DNA of 64,000 bases from Clostridia bacterium (GCA_900769875.1 CAAGII010000084.1:27416-91415), one strand, 5' to 3'; positions 16,172-25,846 are shown, numbered from the stretch's first letter. Program-made: numbers and translations. The notes: generated by a model not told the origin, from the sequence alone.

Positions 16172-17515
16172 TTACTTCTTTGCCGCTGCCTGTGCCTGCT
16201 TGCGGCGGGTGGTAATCACTTTCTTGCCCATACGGAAGCTCTGCGTCAGCTTGCGCTTGGCAGGGCACACAAAGGTGCATACGCCGCATTCCATGCAGTT
16301 CATCAGGCCGATCTTCTCGGCGTCTTCCACACGGTCGTTGCGCAGCAGCGCATCCATTTTGGCGGGCAGCAGCTTCATGGGGCATGCATGCATGCAGCGG
16401 CCACAGCGTATGCAGGCAGATTCTTCCGGCTCAGCAGCCTCGCGTCCGAGAACGAGGATACCGGAGCAGCCCTTGGTGACAGGTATATCGGTGCGGTTAA
16501 TCGCCATGCCCATCATCGGGCCGCCGGAGATCAGCTTTTTCGCGCCGCTCTGCACGCCTCCGCAGGCGTCAAGCAGCATTTCGATGGGCGTGCCGATGCG
16601 CACACGGAAGTTGTTGGGATTCTGCACCAGTCCGCCCACCGTGGTGATGCGATCCACAATCGGACGTCCCTCACGGATGGCCTGATCGATCGCATACACC
16701 GTACCCACGTTGCACACAACGCAGCCGACGTCCAGCGGCAGACCGCCATTGGGCACCATACGGCGCGTGATGGCATACACCAGCTGCTTCTCACCGCCCT
16801 GCGGATAACGAACCGGCAGGGGCTGCACACGGATGCCGTCCGTTTTCGCGGCAGCGGCCTGCAGCGCGGCGATCGCGTCGGGCTTGTTGTCCTCAACGCC
16901 AATCACGGCTTCCTTGACGTCAAAGGCAAGCATCAGAAGGCGGAGGCCGTCGATAATCTCGGCAGGCTTCTCCAGCATCAGGCGATGGTCAGCCGTCAGA
17001 TACGGTTCGCATTCCGCGCCGTTGATAATCAGCTTTTCAATCACCTTGCCGGGAGCCGGGGTCAGCTTGACATGGGTCGGGAAGGTCGCGCCGCCAAGAC
17101 CCACGATACCGGCTCCGCGGACAATCGCCTGCACCTCCTGAGGCGTCAGCGTTTCCGGATGCTCGGCAGGATGCAGCTCGCACCATGTGTCCTGAAAATC
17201 GTTCTCAATGACGATGGCCGGGCTGGTGCCGCCATTGGCGAGCGGACAGGTGGCAATATCCACCACCGTGCCGGAAACAGAGGCATGCACAGGCGCGGAG
17301 ACGAAGCCGCCGGCCTCGCCGATCACCTGTCCCATCCGAACCTTATCGCCCTTCTGCACCACCGCCTTGGCAGGCGCACCGATATGCTGGCTGAGCGGGA
17401 TCACCACACGGGGAGGCGCCGGCAGTTCGACAATGGGGTTTCCGCCATTCAGAGCCTTACCGCCCACGCCCTCATGCGGATGGATACCGCCGGGAAACAT
17501 ACGATTACCAAACAC
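16172..17515 (-). CDS. rnfC: Rnf complex NADH-binding subunit RnfC
   Basis: This 447-residue protein contains the FPGGIHPHEGV start, the GLGGATFPTHVKL and INGAECEPYLTADH segments of the NADH/FMN-binding (NuoF-like) domain, and a C-terminal two-cluster ferredoxin region (CIRCGRCMHACP, CMECGVCTFVCP). It is the soluble NAD+-reducing end of the complex and the first gene of the operon. The upstream leader has a TATAAT on the - strand at 17631-17636. Confidence 0.95.
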   Translation of the reverse strand: MFGNRMFPGGIHPHEGVGGKALNGGNPIVELPAPPRVVIPLSQHIGAPAKAVVQKGDKVRMGQVIGEAGGFVSAPVHASVSGTVVDIATCPLANGGTSPAIVIENDFQDTWCELHPAEHPETLTPQEVQAIVRGAGIVGLGGATFPTHVKLTPAPGKVIEKLIINGAECEPYLTADHRLMLEKPAEIIDGLRLLMLAFDVKEAVIGVEDNKPDAIAALQAAAAKTDGIRVQPLPVRYPQGGEKQLVYAITRRMVPNGGLPLDVGCVVCNVGTVYAIDQAIREGRPIVDRITTVGGLVQNPNNFRVRIGTPIEMLLDACGGVQSGAKKLISGGPMMGMAINRTDIPVTKGCSGILVLGREAAEPEESACIRCGRCMHACPMKLLPAKMDALLRNDRVEDAEKIGLMNCMECGVCTFVCPAKRKLTQSFRMGKKVITTRRKQAQAAAKK

Positions 17516-17636
17516 GGATCATGGTCCCCCTTCCATGAATATAGAAGATGCTCAGACGCAGGGCAGTGAAGCCGCCTCAGCGCCAACGCCCGCCGCGTCA
17601 GACAGACGGACGGAATGATACACAACCGCTATTATA
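17516..17636 (-). promoter_or_regulatory. rnf operon leader and probable -10 box
   Basis: A TATAAT at 17631-17636 (- strand) lies about 115 bp before rnfC; the -35 region is not well matched. The transcribed leader would be about 110 nt. I recognise no riboswitch in it. Confidence 0.4.
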
Positions 17637-17705
17637 GCATACATTGCAGGTTTCGTACAGCAGTATTTTCAAAACCTGATAAATTTTCATCAAACACCAG
17701 CTTCG

Positions 17706-19436
17706 TTACAGCCCCTGTTTGCCGCTCTCAAGCCGTCTGCGGTAGGCTGCGGCCTGATTCAGCATGTGGTCGGCATGGCTTTTTGCGCTGTCGTCAACTC
17801 CGCTGGAACCGCCAAGCATGCGCGCCACCTCGTTTGTTCGCTCATCGCGTGTCAGCATGCGCACACGGGTGTGGGTGCGTCCATCCTCCACCTGCTTTTC
17901 CACCAGCAGCTGATGTGCCGCCATCGCCGCAATCTGGGGCAAATGCGTCACGCACAGCACCTGTCTAAACGAGGCGATTGCCGCCATCTTCTCCGCAACG
18001 ACCTGCGCCATGCGCCCGGAAATGCCGGTGTCAATCTCATCGAACACCATGCAGCCGACCCCGCCCTTCTCCGCCTCCAAGGTCTTGACGGCAAGCATCA
18101 GGCGGGAAAGCTCACCGCCCGAAGCGATCCTGGACAATGGCTTCAGCGGCTCGCCGGGATTGGGAGAAATCATGAACTGTACGCTGTCATCGCCATACAG
18201 CTGGGGCATCAGCTGCTTTCCTTCAGGCCGCGCCGCAAAGGATACCTTGAACACGGTCTTTTCCATGCCAAGGTCGCAGAGCTGACCCATCATCCGCTCC
18301 TCAAATTGCGTTGCGAGCGCTGTGCGGCTTTCGGTCAGCTGCCGCGCGAGCGAACGGTATTGCTGGAGCAGCTTCTTGTCCTCCTGCGCCATCGCCGCAA
18401 CCTGCTTGTCCATGGTGGCAAAGTTGTCGTACTCCTCCTGCATTCGCTCCTGCGAAGCGAGCACAGCCTCTACAGTATCGCCGTATTTGCGCTCCATACG
18501 GCGGATCAGATCCAGTCTGTCCTCCACCTGCTGAGCGCGCCTTGGATCAAAATCCGCCTTCTCAAGCAACGCATGAAGCTCGTAGCCGATTTCCTCCAGC
18601 TCATAGTAGGCGGCCTCTGCCCGCCCGGCAAGGCTTCCAAATTCATCCCCGATGCGGCTGATGGGACGCAGCCCGTCCACAGCCTGCTTCAGACGCGAGA
18701 GGATGCTCTCACCCTCGCCTGCCGCGACCGCCTCATAGGCTGTCTGCAGCGCTACGTTGATTTTTTCGGCGTTTCGGTAGCGTTCCTTTTCCCGCGTCAG
18801 AGTTTCCTCCTCGCCCACCTTCAGCCTGGCCTTTCCGAGCTCCTCAAGGCTTTTTTGAAGCTGCTCCATGCGGTATTGCTTCTGTTCGTTTTCCTTCACC
18901 AAGTGCGCATACTGCCTGTGCTTGGCGATGAAGCGCTGATAAGCGTCCGCCACACCCTGCAAAAGCGCCTGATGCGCTTCGTCGCCGCTCGCGTCAAGAA
19001 AACGAAGGTGGAAGCGCGCATCCATCAGGAACTGATGCTCATGCTGTCCATGCACATCCATCAGCAGCGCCGACAGCTCGCGCAGCGCAGAGAGCGGCAT
19101 CACAACGCCGCAAATGCGGCAAAGGTTGCGTCCGCTGCGACTGATCTCGCGATACAGCGTGACCAGCTCTCCCTCGCATTCAATCTGCTGCGCGGACAGA
19201 AACGCCTGAACCTCTGTGGAATCAGCCGCGTCAAAGACAGCCTCCACCACTGCTTTCTCCGTGCCGGTACGGATGATGTCACGATCCGCGCGTCCGCCAA
19301 GGACAAGGTTTACCGCATCCACAATGATGGATTTGCCCGCGCCCGTTTCGCCTGTCAGTACATGCAGACCTTCCTTGAATTCAAGCGTCAGCTGCTCAAT
19401 CAGGGCAATGTTCTGCATCCTCAGCGATAGGATCAC
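17706..19436 (-). CDS. recN: DNA repair protein RecN
   Basis: This 576-residue protein has an N-terminal ATPase half with Walker A GETGAGKSIIVDAV (about 31-44), a long coiled-coil middle (for example KEKERYRNAEKINVALQ) and a C-terminal half with SGGELSRLMLAVK (ABC signature) and the Walker B CMVFDEIDTGISG. RecN is an SMC-like protein of double-strand break repair. The GTG start has GAGGTG 7 nt upstream, and the gene lies 11 nt after argR, the usual arrangement in Firmicutes. Confidence 0.96.
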   Translation of the reverse strand: MILSLRMQNIALIEQLTLEFKEGLHVLTGETGAGKSIIVDAVNLVLGGRADRDIIRTGTEKAVVEAVFDAADSTEVQAFLSAQQIECEGELVTLYREISRSGRNLCRICGVVMPLSALRELSALLMDVHGQHEHQFLMDARFHLRFLDASGDEAHQALLQGVADAYQRFIAKHRQYAHLVKENEQKQYRMEQLQKSLEELGKARLKVGEEETLTREKERYRNAEKINVALQTAYEAVAAGEGESILSRLKQAVDGLRPISRIGDEFGSLAGRAEAAYYELEEIGYELHALLEKADFDPRRAQQVEDRLDLIRRMERKYGDTVEAVLASQERMQEEYDNFATMDKQVAAMAQEDKKLLQQYRSLARQLTESRTALATQFEERMMGQLCDLGMEKTVFKVSFAARPEGKQLMPQLYGDDSVQFMISPNPGEPLKPLSRIASGGELSRLMLAVKTLEAEKGGVGCMVFDEIDTGISGRMAQVVAEKMAAIASFRQVLCVTHLPQIAAMAAHQLLVEKQVEDGRTHTRVRMLTRDERTNEVARMLGGSSGVDDSAKSHADHMLNQAAAYRRRLESGKQGL

Positions 19437-19447
19437 GCACGTTCACC

Positions 19448-19915
19448 TCACTTGATCATGTCCTGAATGCGGCGCTTGATCAGCATGCCGTCCTCCGGTG
19501 TGCGCACCACCATGAAGATGGTGTTGTCGCCCGCAATGGTGCCCAGCGCCTCCGGCCAGGCCATGCCGTCCAGCGCCTCGCCCGCCACACCGGCGGAGCC
19601 TGCCAGCGTCTTGACCACCACCATATTTCCGGCGCAGTCCACCTCAAGCAGCGATTCGGTCAGAATACGGCTCAGGCGCGATGTGTGATCGTTCTCGCCA
19701 CGCTCCGCGTCCGTACGGTAGGGCGCGGCGTACTTGCTGACGCCGCTGGGCGTCATGACCTTCATCAGGCGAAGCTCCTTGATATCGCGGCTCACCGTTG
19801 CCTGCGTCACATGGATATTCCTTGCGCGCAGCGCCGCGGCAAGCTCCTCCTGCGTCTCCACATCCCTTGTTTGAATCACGTCAAGGATGGCTTTTTGGCG
19901 CGTTGATTTCATCAT
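19448..19915 (-). CDS. argR: Arginine repressor ArgR
   Basis: This is a 155-residue protein. The N-terminal winged-helix domain has TQEELAAALRARNIHVTQATVSRDIKELRL, with the SRDI recognition helix. The C-terminal oligomerisation and arginine-binding domain has GTIAGDNTIFMVVRT, with the GDN motif. It controls arginine metabolism genes and usually sits next to recN. AAGGAG lies 6 nt before the ATG at 19915. Confidence 0.95.
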   Translation of the reverse strand: MMKSTRQKAILDVIQTRDVETQEELAAALRARNIHVTQATVSRDIKELRLMKVMTPSGVSKYAAPYRTDAERGENDHTSRLSRILTESLLEVDCAGNMVVVKTLAGSAGVAGEALDGMAWPEALGTIAGDNTIFMVVRTPEDGMLIKRRIQDMIK

Positions 19916-19932
19916 GCTTTTCTCCTTGCTTG

Positions 19933-20772
19933 TCAGCAGCTCCACTCTACCAGCTTCTTGCGTACCACATCGAAGAAACGGTTTTCATGCAACCGTACCA
20001 GCTTGACAGACTGGGACGCGCGTCGGATTTCCACCGTCTGCCCTGCCTGGAGCAGCGCGCAGTTTTGCCCGTCCACCTCCAGACTTGCGGTCATCTGCTC
20101 GTCTGTTTCCAGCTCAAGCCGGATGACCGAGCTGCCCGGAACCACAGTCGGCCTGTGCTGCAGACTGTGAGCGCACACCGGTGTGATGACCATGCAGTCG
20201 ACATGCGGTGCGATGATCGGCCCGCCCGCCGAGAGCGAATAGCCTGTGGAGCCTGTGGGCGTGGCAACAATGACGCCATCGGCAAGCGATTTCCCCGTTT
20301 CCTCGCCGTCCACGACTGTACGCACGGTGATGAGCCGTGCATAGCCGCCACGGCTGATCACCGCGTCGTTCAGCGCATGCCATGCTCCAAGACCTGCGAC
20401 GCGGACGTCGAGCATGGCTCGCTCATCAATGGCATATTCGCCCGAGAGGAGCGCCTTCAGCGCGTCCTCCAGCAGCTCCGGCTCTGTTTCCGTCAGGAAG
20501 CCCATGCGCCCAAGATTGATGCCAAGCAGCGGTACGTCGCCCCGGATGGAGAACTGCGCCGCTCTGAGCAGGGTACCATCGCCGCCCAGCGCGAGATAGG
20601 CATCCGGCGCCGTATCCGTCTGATTCATCACGGTGCAGCCGGAAATGCGGCGCGCCACGTCCTCCTCGCACAGTACCTGAACGCCCGCCTCCAGGAGATA
20701 TGCGGTCGTCCGCTGGGCAAACACCATCGCCTCAGCCCGTGCCGAAGGCACGATCAGTCCGATTGCCTGCAT
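19933..20772 (-). CDS. nadK: NAD kinase
   Basis: This 279-residue protein has the NAD kinase signature ALGGDGTLLRAAQ, the NLGRMGFLT segment, LNDAVISRGG and VATPTGSTGYSLSAGGPI. It phosphorylates NAD to NADP. The ATG at 20772 (MQAIGLIVPS) is preferred, because a longer frame would overlap the GNAT gene upstream. It sits in the conserved dxs-tlyA-nadK-argR-recN cluster. Confidence 0.95.
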   Translation of the reverse strand: MQAIGLIVPSARAEAMVFAQRTTAYLLEAGVQVLCEEDVARRISGCTVMNQTDTAPDAYLALGGDGTLLRAAQFSIRGDVPLLGINLGRMGFLTETEPELLEDALKALLSGEYAIDERAMLDVRVAGLGAWHALNDAVISRGGYARLITVRTVVDGEETGKSLADGVIVATPTGSTGYSLSAGGPIIAPHVDCMVITPVCAHSLQHRPTVVPGSSVIRLELETDEQMTASLEVDGQNCALLQAGQTVEIRRASQSVKLVRLHENRFFDVVRKKLVEWSC

Positions 20773-20798
20773 CCCACTCACTTCCTCATCGATGTTTT

Positions 20799-21284
20799 TC
20801 AGGGGCGCACACGCTTGTAGAAGCACAGTGCGTTCTCGCGTCCGATATACTTCCCGTACTGATCGCAGATCGCGTACCCGTGCCGGAGATAAAAATCCAC
20901 TGCATGCGGATTGGTTCTGCGGGTCTCCAGCTGAACTGCGTCGTAGCCAAAGCCCGCCGCATACTGCTCCAGAGCCTCTATCAGCCTCGAGGCCACGCCG
21001 GAATGGTTCGGATAGGCAAAGACACGCTTGATTTCTGCGATCGTAGCCGTCATGGGGCGTAGCCCGGCGCAGCCCATCGGCCTGTCACCGATGTAGGCGA
21101 CAAGGAACACGCTGCGGGGCTGCAGTACATCCTCGGCGATAAAGCCCGACGCGGCTGAGTGCCCGGTTATGCCCCTGAGCGTATCGCTGAGCTCGGCAAT
21201 CAGATGCTGTGCGTCATCGCAGCGGACGTCGACAGCGCGGATTTCGACCTCTCCGTTTGTCCGTACTTCCGTCATCCTGCTCAC
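20799..21284 (-). CDS. GNAT-family N-acetyltransferase
   Basis: This 161-residue protein has the GNAT core. ASGFIAEDVL leads into MGCAGLRPM, then EIKRVFAYPNHSGVASRLIEALEQYA (the acetyl-CoA binding motif A) and RRTNPHAVDFYLRHGYAICDQYG at the end. The acceptor substrate is unknown. It overlaps tlyA by 4 nt (GTGA) and is inserted between tlyA and nadK, which are neighbours in many Firmicutes. An internal ATG at 21275 is an alternative start. Confidence 0.85.
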   Translation of the reverse strand: MSRMTEVRTNGEVEIRAVDVRCDDAQHLIAELSDTLRGITGHSAASGFIAEDVLQPRSVFLVAYIGDRPMGCAGLRPMTATIAEIKRVFAYPNHSGVASRLIEALEQYAAGFGYDAVQLETRRTNPHAVDFYLRHGYAICDQYGKYIGRENALCFYKRVRP

Positions 21285-22096
21285 GCTTTCTTCATCTGCT
21301 CATGCGCAGTCCTGACAAGATGATGGATGACCTCGTCCGTACAGGGTTCATCCTCATATTTTCTGATGGTAATCATCCCAAGAAACTCAATGTTTCCCTT
21401 TTGTCCGGTGATGGGCGAATAATCCAGCTTCTGCACCTGCCAGCCCTGCTGCGCACAATCATCGCGTATCGTGCGCAGCACTTCCTCATGCAGCGAGGCT
21501 TCACGGACAATGCCGTTCTTCCCTACCTTGCCCTTGCCGACCTCAAACTGCGGCTTGATCAGCGTATAGAAAACGCCCTCGTCTCCCATCAGTCGGATGG
21601 CTACCGGGATAATCAACCGGATGGAGATAAAGCTGACGTCCATCACCGTGACAGTCGGATGCAGCGGCAGCATGTCCTCTGTCAGATCGCGGGCATTGGT
21701 GCGCTCCATCAGCGTCACCCGTTCGTCATTGCGCAGACCCCAGTCGAATTGCCCATAGCCGACGTCAATGGCATAGACATGGCTCGCGCCGCTGCGCAGG
21801 CATACATCGGTGAAGCCACCGGTCGCACAGCCGATGTCCATGCATACCTTGTCCTTCAGATCCGCGCCAAAGGATGCAATCGCCTTCTCAAGCTTCAGGC
21901 CGCCGCGCCCCACAAAGGGATGCGCCTTGCCGCGCACATGCAGATCATCCTCCGGTCTGACCTGCTCGGACGCCTTGTTGACCTTGTTCTCACCAATGTA
22001 CACCATGCCTGCCATGATGGTTGCCTGAGCCTTTTCGCGGCTCTCACAAAGCCCCCTCGCCACCAGTGCCACATCCACACGCTGCTTGTCGCTCAT
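21281..22096 (-). CDS. tlyA: TlyA family rRNA (cytidine-2'-O)-methyltransferase/hemolysin-like protein
   Basis: This 271-residue protein has an N-terminal S4 RNA-binding domain (RVDVALVARGLCESREKAQATIMAG) followed by an FtsJ-type methyltransferase domain with DIGCATGGFTDVCL (SAM motif) and KPQFEVGK. TlyA proteins 2'-O-methylate rRNA. The ATG at 22096 overlaps the dxs stop (ATGA). Confidence 0.93.
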   Translation of the reverse strand: MSDKQRVDVALVARGLCESREKAQATIMAGMVYIGENKVNKASEQVRPEDDLHVRGKAHPFVGRGGLKLEKAIASFGADLKDKVCMDIGCATGGFTDVCLRSGASHVYAIDVGYGQFDWGLRNDERVTLMERTNARDLTEDMLPLHPTVTVMDVSFISIRLIIPVAIRLMGDEGVFYTLIKPQFEVGKGKVGKNGIVREASLHEEVLRTIRDDCAQQGWQVQKLDYSPITGQKGNIEFLGMITIRKYEDEPCTDEVIHHLVRTAHEQMKKA

Positions 22097-23964
22097 GCTT
22101 GCTCCCTCAATATGCTTGTGATGTCCTTTGCCATCTGCTCGGGCACAAGCCCGATTTCCTTCAGCAGAAGGCTTCTGCTTCCATGGCGTACAAAGCGATC
22201 CGGCACGCCAAAGCAGCGGCGCGGCGGTTGCTGTCCATGCGCGATGCACCAGGCGGTCACATAGCTGCCAAAGCCTCCTGTCAGAACATGCTCCTCGCAG
22301 GTAAACACCGGCATGCCCCCCAGCGACCGCAGCATGGGTTCGTCCAGCGGCTTGACCGTGGAGCAGTTCACCACGGCAGCGCTGATACCGTCACTGCGCA
22401 GCATCGCCACCACATCCACAGCGCAAGTCACCATGGAGCCAACCGCAAGAATCGCGCAGTCTCTGCCGTCCTCAAGCGTTTCCCATTTTCCGTGAGCATA
22501 GGCCGTATACGGGTACTGCTCCGACATATCGACACTGGCGCGCCCATAGCGGATCACACAGGGCATTTCCGCCTTCTGCGACCACACGATCATGGCGCGA
22601 AGCTCCTGCAAGTCACGGGGCGCGAGCACCGTCACATGGGGGATGGGGAGCAGGCTCGCCAGATCGAACACACCGTGATGGGTCTCGCCGTCCTCGCCCA
22701 CCAGCCCCGCCCTGTCCAGAAGAATGGTAACCGGCAGCTTCTGCAGCGCAACATCATGAATCATCTGATCGAAGCTGCGCTGAAAAAACGAGGCATAGAC
22801 GGCAAAATACGGCTTCATGCCGCCCGCCGCAAGGCCTGCCGCCATGGTGACGGCATGGGGCTCTGTAATGCCCACATCCATCACGCGCCTGGGGTGGCGC
22901 CGCTCGAACGCTGTCAGTCCCGTTCCGCTCATCATAGCGGCGGTGATGGTCACAATGCGCGGATCCTCATCGGCAAGCTCCGCCAGCGTTTCCGCAGCGA
23001 CCGTGCCGAAGGACTTGATGGTCGACACCTTCCGCGCCTCGCCGGTTTCCGCATAGAAGGGGGCGACGCCATGAAAGTGCTCGGGCGTTGCCTCGGCTCT
23101 GTCATAGCCGTAGCCCTTGCGGGTCATGACATGGATGATGGTCGGTCCGTCCATTTCCTTGGTCATGCGGAGGACGTGCTCAAGGCTCTGGATATCGTGC
23201 CCGTCGATCGGCCCATAATAGTGGAAGCCAAGCGCGTCAAAGAATCCCTCATAGCCCTCGTTCAGGAAGATGGACTTGACCGAATCCTTTGCCCAGTTGA
23301 TGACGCGGTAGAGCGGCTTACCCACGATCGGTACGGACGGAAGGTGCGACTTTACCTTGCGCTTGGTGCTTGTCCAGCCCTTGCTGACGCGCAGCTCCGT
23401 CAGATGCCGCGACAGCGCGCCGACATTGCGCGAGATGGACATCTCATTGTCGTTGAGAACAACGATCAGCCGCGTCTTGGTATTGCCCGCGTCATTCAGC
23501 GCCTCATAGCACATGCCGCCGGTCAGCGCCCCGTCGCCCACCACCGCCACCACATGATGATGGAGACCCTTGAAATCGCGCGCACGCGCCAAACCGAGCG
23601 CCGCCGAGATCGCGGTGGAGGAATGCCCTGTATCAAACACATCGTAGCAGCTTTCACCGCGCTTGGGAAATCCGCTCAGCCCGCCATAGGAGCGCAGCGT
23701 TGCGAACTGTCCGTACCTCCCAGTCACGAGCTTGTGCACATAGGTCTGATGCCCCACATCGAACACGATCTGGTCCGTCGGCATATCAAAAGCGCGGTGA
23801 AGCGCAAGCGTTAGCTCCACCACGCCCAGATTGGACGCGAGGTGGCCGCCGCGCTCGCTCACCGTCGTAATCAGCGTCTGTCGAATCTCCTGCGCCAGTT
23901 CATTCAATTCCCGCAGTGTCATTTGCTTAAGATCCTGCGGCGACTTGATTTCCTCCAGCTTCAT
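22093..23964 (-). CDS. dxs: 1-deoxy-D-xylulose-5-phosphate synthase
   Basis: This is a 623-residue thiamine-diphosphate enzyme. The N-terminus carries HLASNLGVVELTLALH and FDVGHQTYVHK. The ThDP motif VVGDGALTGGMCYEALNDAG starts near residue 150. The transketolase-like middle and C-terminal domains follow (GITEPHAVTMAAGLAAGGMKP, TCEEHVLTGGFGS). It makes DXP from pyruvate and glyceraldehyde-3-phosphate, the first step of the MEP isoprenoid pathway. The ATG at 23964 gives the usual length; an upstream extension would have no family match. Confidence 0.96.
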   Translation of the reverse strand: MKLEEIKSPQDLKQMTLRELNELAQEIRQTLITTVSERGGHLASNLGVVELTLALHRAFDMPTDQIVFDVGHQTYVHKLVTGRYGQFATLRSYGGLSGFPKRGESCYDVFDTGHSSTAISAALGLARARDFKGLHHHVVAVVGDGALTGGMCYEALNDAGNTKTRLIVVLNDNEMSISRNVGALSRHLTELRVSKGWTSTKRKVKSHLPSVPIVGKPLYRVINWAKDSVKSIFLNEGYEGFFDALGFHYYGPIDGHDIQSLEHVLRMTKEMDGPTIIHVMTRKGYGYDRAEATPEHFHGVAPFYAETGEARKVSTIKSFGTVAAETLAELADEDPRIVTITAAMMSGTGLTAFERRHPRRVMDVGITEPHAVTMAAGLAAGGMKPYFAVYASFFQRSFDQMIHDVALQKLPVTILLDRAGLVGEDGETHHGVFDLASLLPIPHVTVLAPRDLQELRAMIVWSQKAEMPCVIRYGRASVDMSEQYPYTAYAHGKWETLEDGRDCAILAVGSMVTCAVDVVAMLRSDGISAAVVNCSTVKPLDEPMLRSLGGMPVFTCEEHVLTGGFGSYVTAWCIAHGQQPPRRCFGVPDRFVRHGSRSLLLKEIGLVPEQMAKDITSILREQA

Positions 23965-24008
23965 GCGTTCGCTCCGTTCTGCCTGTAGTATACCATCTGT
24001 TCTGGTGG

Positions 24009-24602
24009 TTAACGAAACCAGTGCTTTGCCCATTTCCCGATCACGGGCACCTGAAAGCGCAGTCCCTGCCACGCCGCCTGCATCAGCCGATATCGCTGCA
24101 GGGTCAGCCACAGCAGCATGCCAGAATAGCAAAGCCAGCAAAGCAGCGTGACAAGATATCCAAGAATCGGTATCCATCCGATCAGCGTCGCTAACAGCCA
24201 CAGTGCCGCCGCGAGCAGCAAATGAGCGGCGCGCAACAGCACGGACTGCACGCTGTTCCATCGGATGGCTCTACTGTCATGCTCCGTTTGCAGAAGAAAC
24301 AGCGCAAGCAGAACGCTCATGGCGCTGAGCGCCGACGCAAGGCACACCGTGCGGTTTGTGGCAAGGACTTCCAGCTTCTGCGGCTGCGCAGCCTTGCCGC
24401 CCAGTGGCGAAGGATCGGGCTGCTTTGTATCCGGAGCCTCCTCGTCCATGTCAATCTGGGGCTCGATGTGCGTACGCCCGGCGCGTCTGCGGCGCTGATA
24501 GGTCTGCCCGCTTTCCTCCGCAGCCGCCTTGGGCGGGGCATAGGGCAGCGGATCGCGTACGTTTTCCGCCTCCGGCAGGGGGTACGTGGTATATCGCTCC
24601 AT
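24009..24602 (-). CDS. Hypothetical membrane protein, low-complexity cytoplasmic N-terminus
   Basis: This is a 197-residue protein. The first 85 residues are hydrophilic and charged (QTYQRRRRAGRT, DMDEEAPDTKQPDPS). Three or four hydrophobic segments follow at about 87-103, 124-141, 147-164 and possibly a short fourth. The layout faintly resembles DUF4870/Tic20-like small membrane proteins, but I cannot assign it. It lies between dxs and ddl on the same strand. Confidence 0.55.
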   Translation of the reverse strand: MERYTTYPLPEAENVRDPLPYAPPKAAAEESGQTYQRRRRAGRTHIEPQIDMDEEAPDTKQPDPSPLGGKAAQPQKLEVLATNRTVCLASALSAMSVLLALFLLQTEHDSRAIRWNSVQSVLLRAAHLLLAAALWLLATLIGWIPILGYLVTLLCWLCYSGMLLWLTLQRYRLMQAAWQGLRFQVPVIGKWAKHWFR

Positions 24603-24613
24603 ACGTCCTCCGC

Positions 24614-25846
24614 TCAGAGCCCCATGCCCTTTGTGCCAAGCTTCGCGCCCTTCGAGCCTTTCGCGCCGCCAAGCTGCACGCTTCTGAGGATGTCGGAGGT
24701 ATAGGCGTAGTTGCGGCTGTTCTTGTCCTCATGGGCCCGAAGCGCATATTCCACCATCCGGTCGATCAGGGCAGTGTAGCGAAGCCCCTTGTTCTCCCAG
24801 AGGTAGAACGCCAGCGAGCCGGGGATCGTATTGATCTCCGTAATGAAGATCCTGTTCGACGCGCGGTCAAACATATAGTCGATGCGTACCACGCCCTTGC
24901 AGTCCATCATCCGGAAGATATCACAGCTGATCCCCTGGATTTCGTCGCGCAGGCTGTCCTCAATAGGCGCAGGGAGCACACGGCTCAGGCTTGCCATACC
25001 CTTGCTGCCGCCGCCGCTGGAAAGGTACTTGTCCTTGAAGTCCAGCATGTCATCGTTCAGGGCGGTGGTCGGCATTTCGATGGGCGAAGCCTCCACCTCG
25101 TCATCATAGCCAAGCACGGAGCAGTTCAGCTCCAGCGGGTGATCGAGCCCCTTTTCCACCAATACGCGGCGGTCGTATTCAAAGGCAAGCTCAAGCGAGT
25201 CGACCAGCTCCTCGCGGTCATTCGCGCGGCTCACGCCGATGGACGATCCCAGATTTGCTGGCTTGACAAACACGGGATAACCAAGCTGCTTTTCCACATC
25301 GTTCAGCACAGCCTCGCGATCCTTTTCCCAGCGGCTGCGAATGTACCATGTGTCGGGCAGCACAGGAAGACCCGCGCCGCGGAAGAACTGCTTCATCATG
25401 ATTTTGTCCATACCGATGGCGCTGCCAGCCACACCGGTGGAGGTGTAGGGCAGATTGGCCATTTCGAGCATGCCCTGCAGCGTGCCATCCTCGCCGTTGA
25501 GCCCATGCATCACGATCACACACACCTGCATGCGCGCAGCAACGACCTGCTGCTGGCGATTGAGCAGCCCCTTGCCGGCACGGGTGGCAAGCAGCGCGCC
25601 GCTGCCTGACGCAGTATCCAGCTGTACCTGCTCCACGCCCTTCGTATCCGGCGAGAAGTGTTTGAAGGTCGCGATATCCCGCAGCGCCGGGCCGGTATAC
25701 CACACGCCGTTATCGTGGATGTATACGGGAATCACATCATACCTGTCGGTGTTGACATGGTTCATCAGCTGCAACGCACTGATGATGGCAACCTCACGCT
25801 CGCAGCTGCGGCTGCCGAAGATCACGCCAAGCTGAATCCTTTCCAT
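24614..25846 (-). CDS. ddl: D-alanine--D-alanine ligase
   Basis: This 410-residue ATP-grasp enzyme has GVIFGSRSCEREVAIISA at the N-terminus, MHGLNGEDGTLQGMLE, YPVFVKPANLGSSIGVSRA, VRIDYMF and the terminal EINTIPGSLAFYLW. The omega-loop DFKDKY ends in Tyr, the residue of the D-Ala-D-Ala-forming class as I recall it; D-Ala-D-Lac enzymes have Phe there. There is an unusual C-terminal Gly/Lys-rich tail (GGAKGSKGAKLGTKG). ATG at 25846; it follows murF by 16 nt. Confidence 0.94.
   Translation of the reverse strand: MERIQLGVIFGSRSCEREVAIISALQLMNHVNTDRYDVIPVYIHDNGVWYTGPALRDIATFKHFSPDTKGVEQVQLDTASGSGALLATRAGKGLLNRQQQVVAARMQVCVIVMHGLNGEDGTLQGMLEMANLPYTSTGVAGSAIGMDKIMMKQFFRGAGLPVLPDTWYIRSRWEKDREAVLNDVEKQLGYPVFVKPANLGSSIGVSRANDREELVDSLELAFEYDRRVLVEKGLDHPLELNCSVLGYDDEVEASPIEMPTTALNDDMLDFKDKYLSSGGGSKGMASLSRVLPAPIEDSLRDEIQGISCDIFRMMDCKGVVRIDYMFDRASNRIFITEINTIPGSLAFYLWENKGLRYTALIDRMVEYALRAHEDKNSRNYAYTSDILRSVQLGGAKGSKGAKLGTKGMGL

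Noticed and set aside
17766..19430. Long open frame (554 codons) on the + strand opposite recN
   Set aside because: It is antisense to a clear RecN with all motifs; the His/Arg/Gln-rich product has no domain and arises from the GC-rich third positions of recN.
22021..23814. Long open frame (597 codons) on the + strand opposite dxs and tlyA
   Set aside because: Antisense to Dxs with intact motifs; low-information composition and no Shine-Dalgarno.
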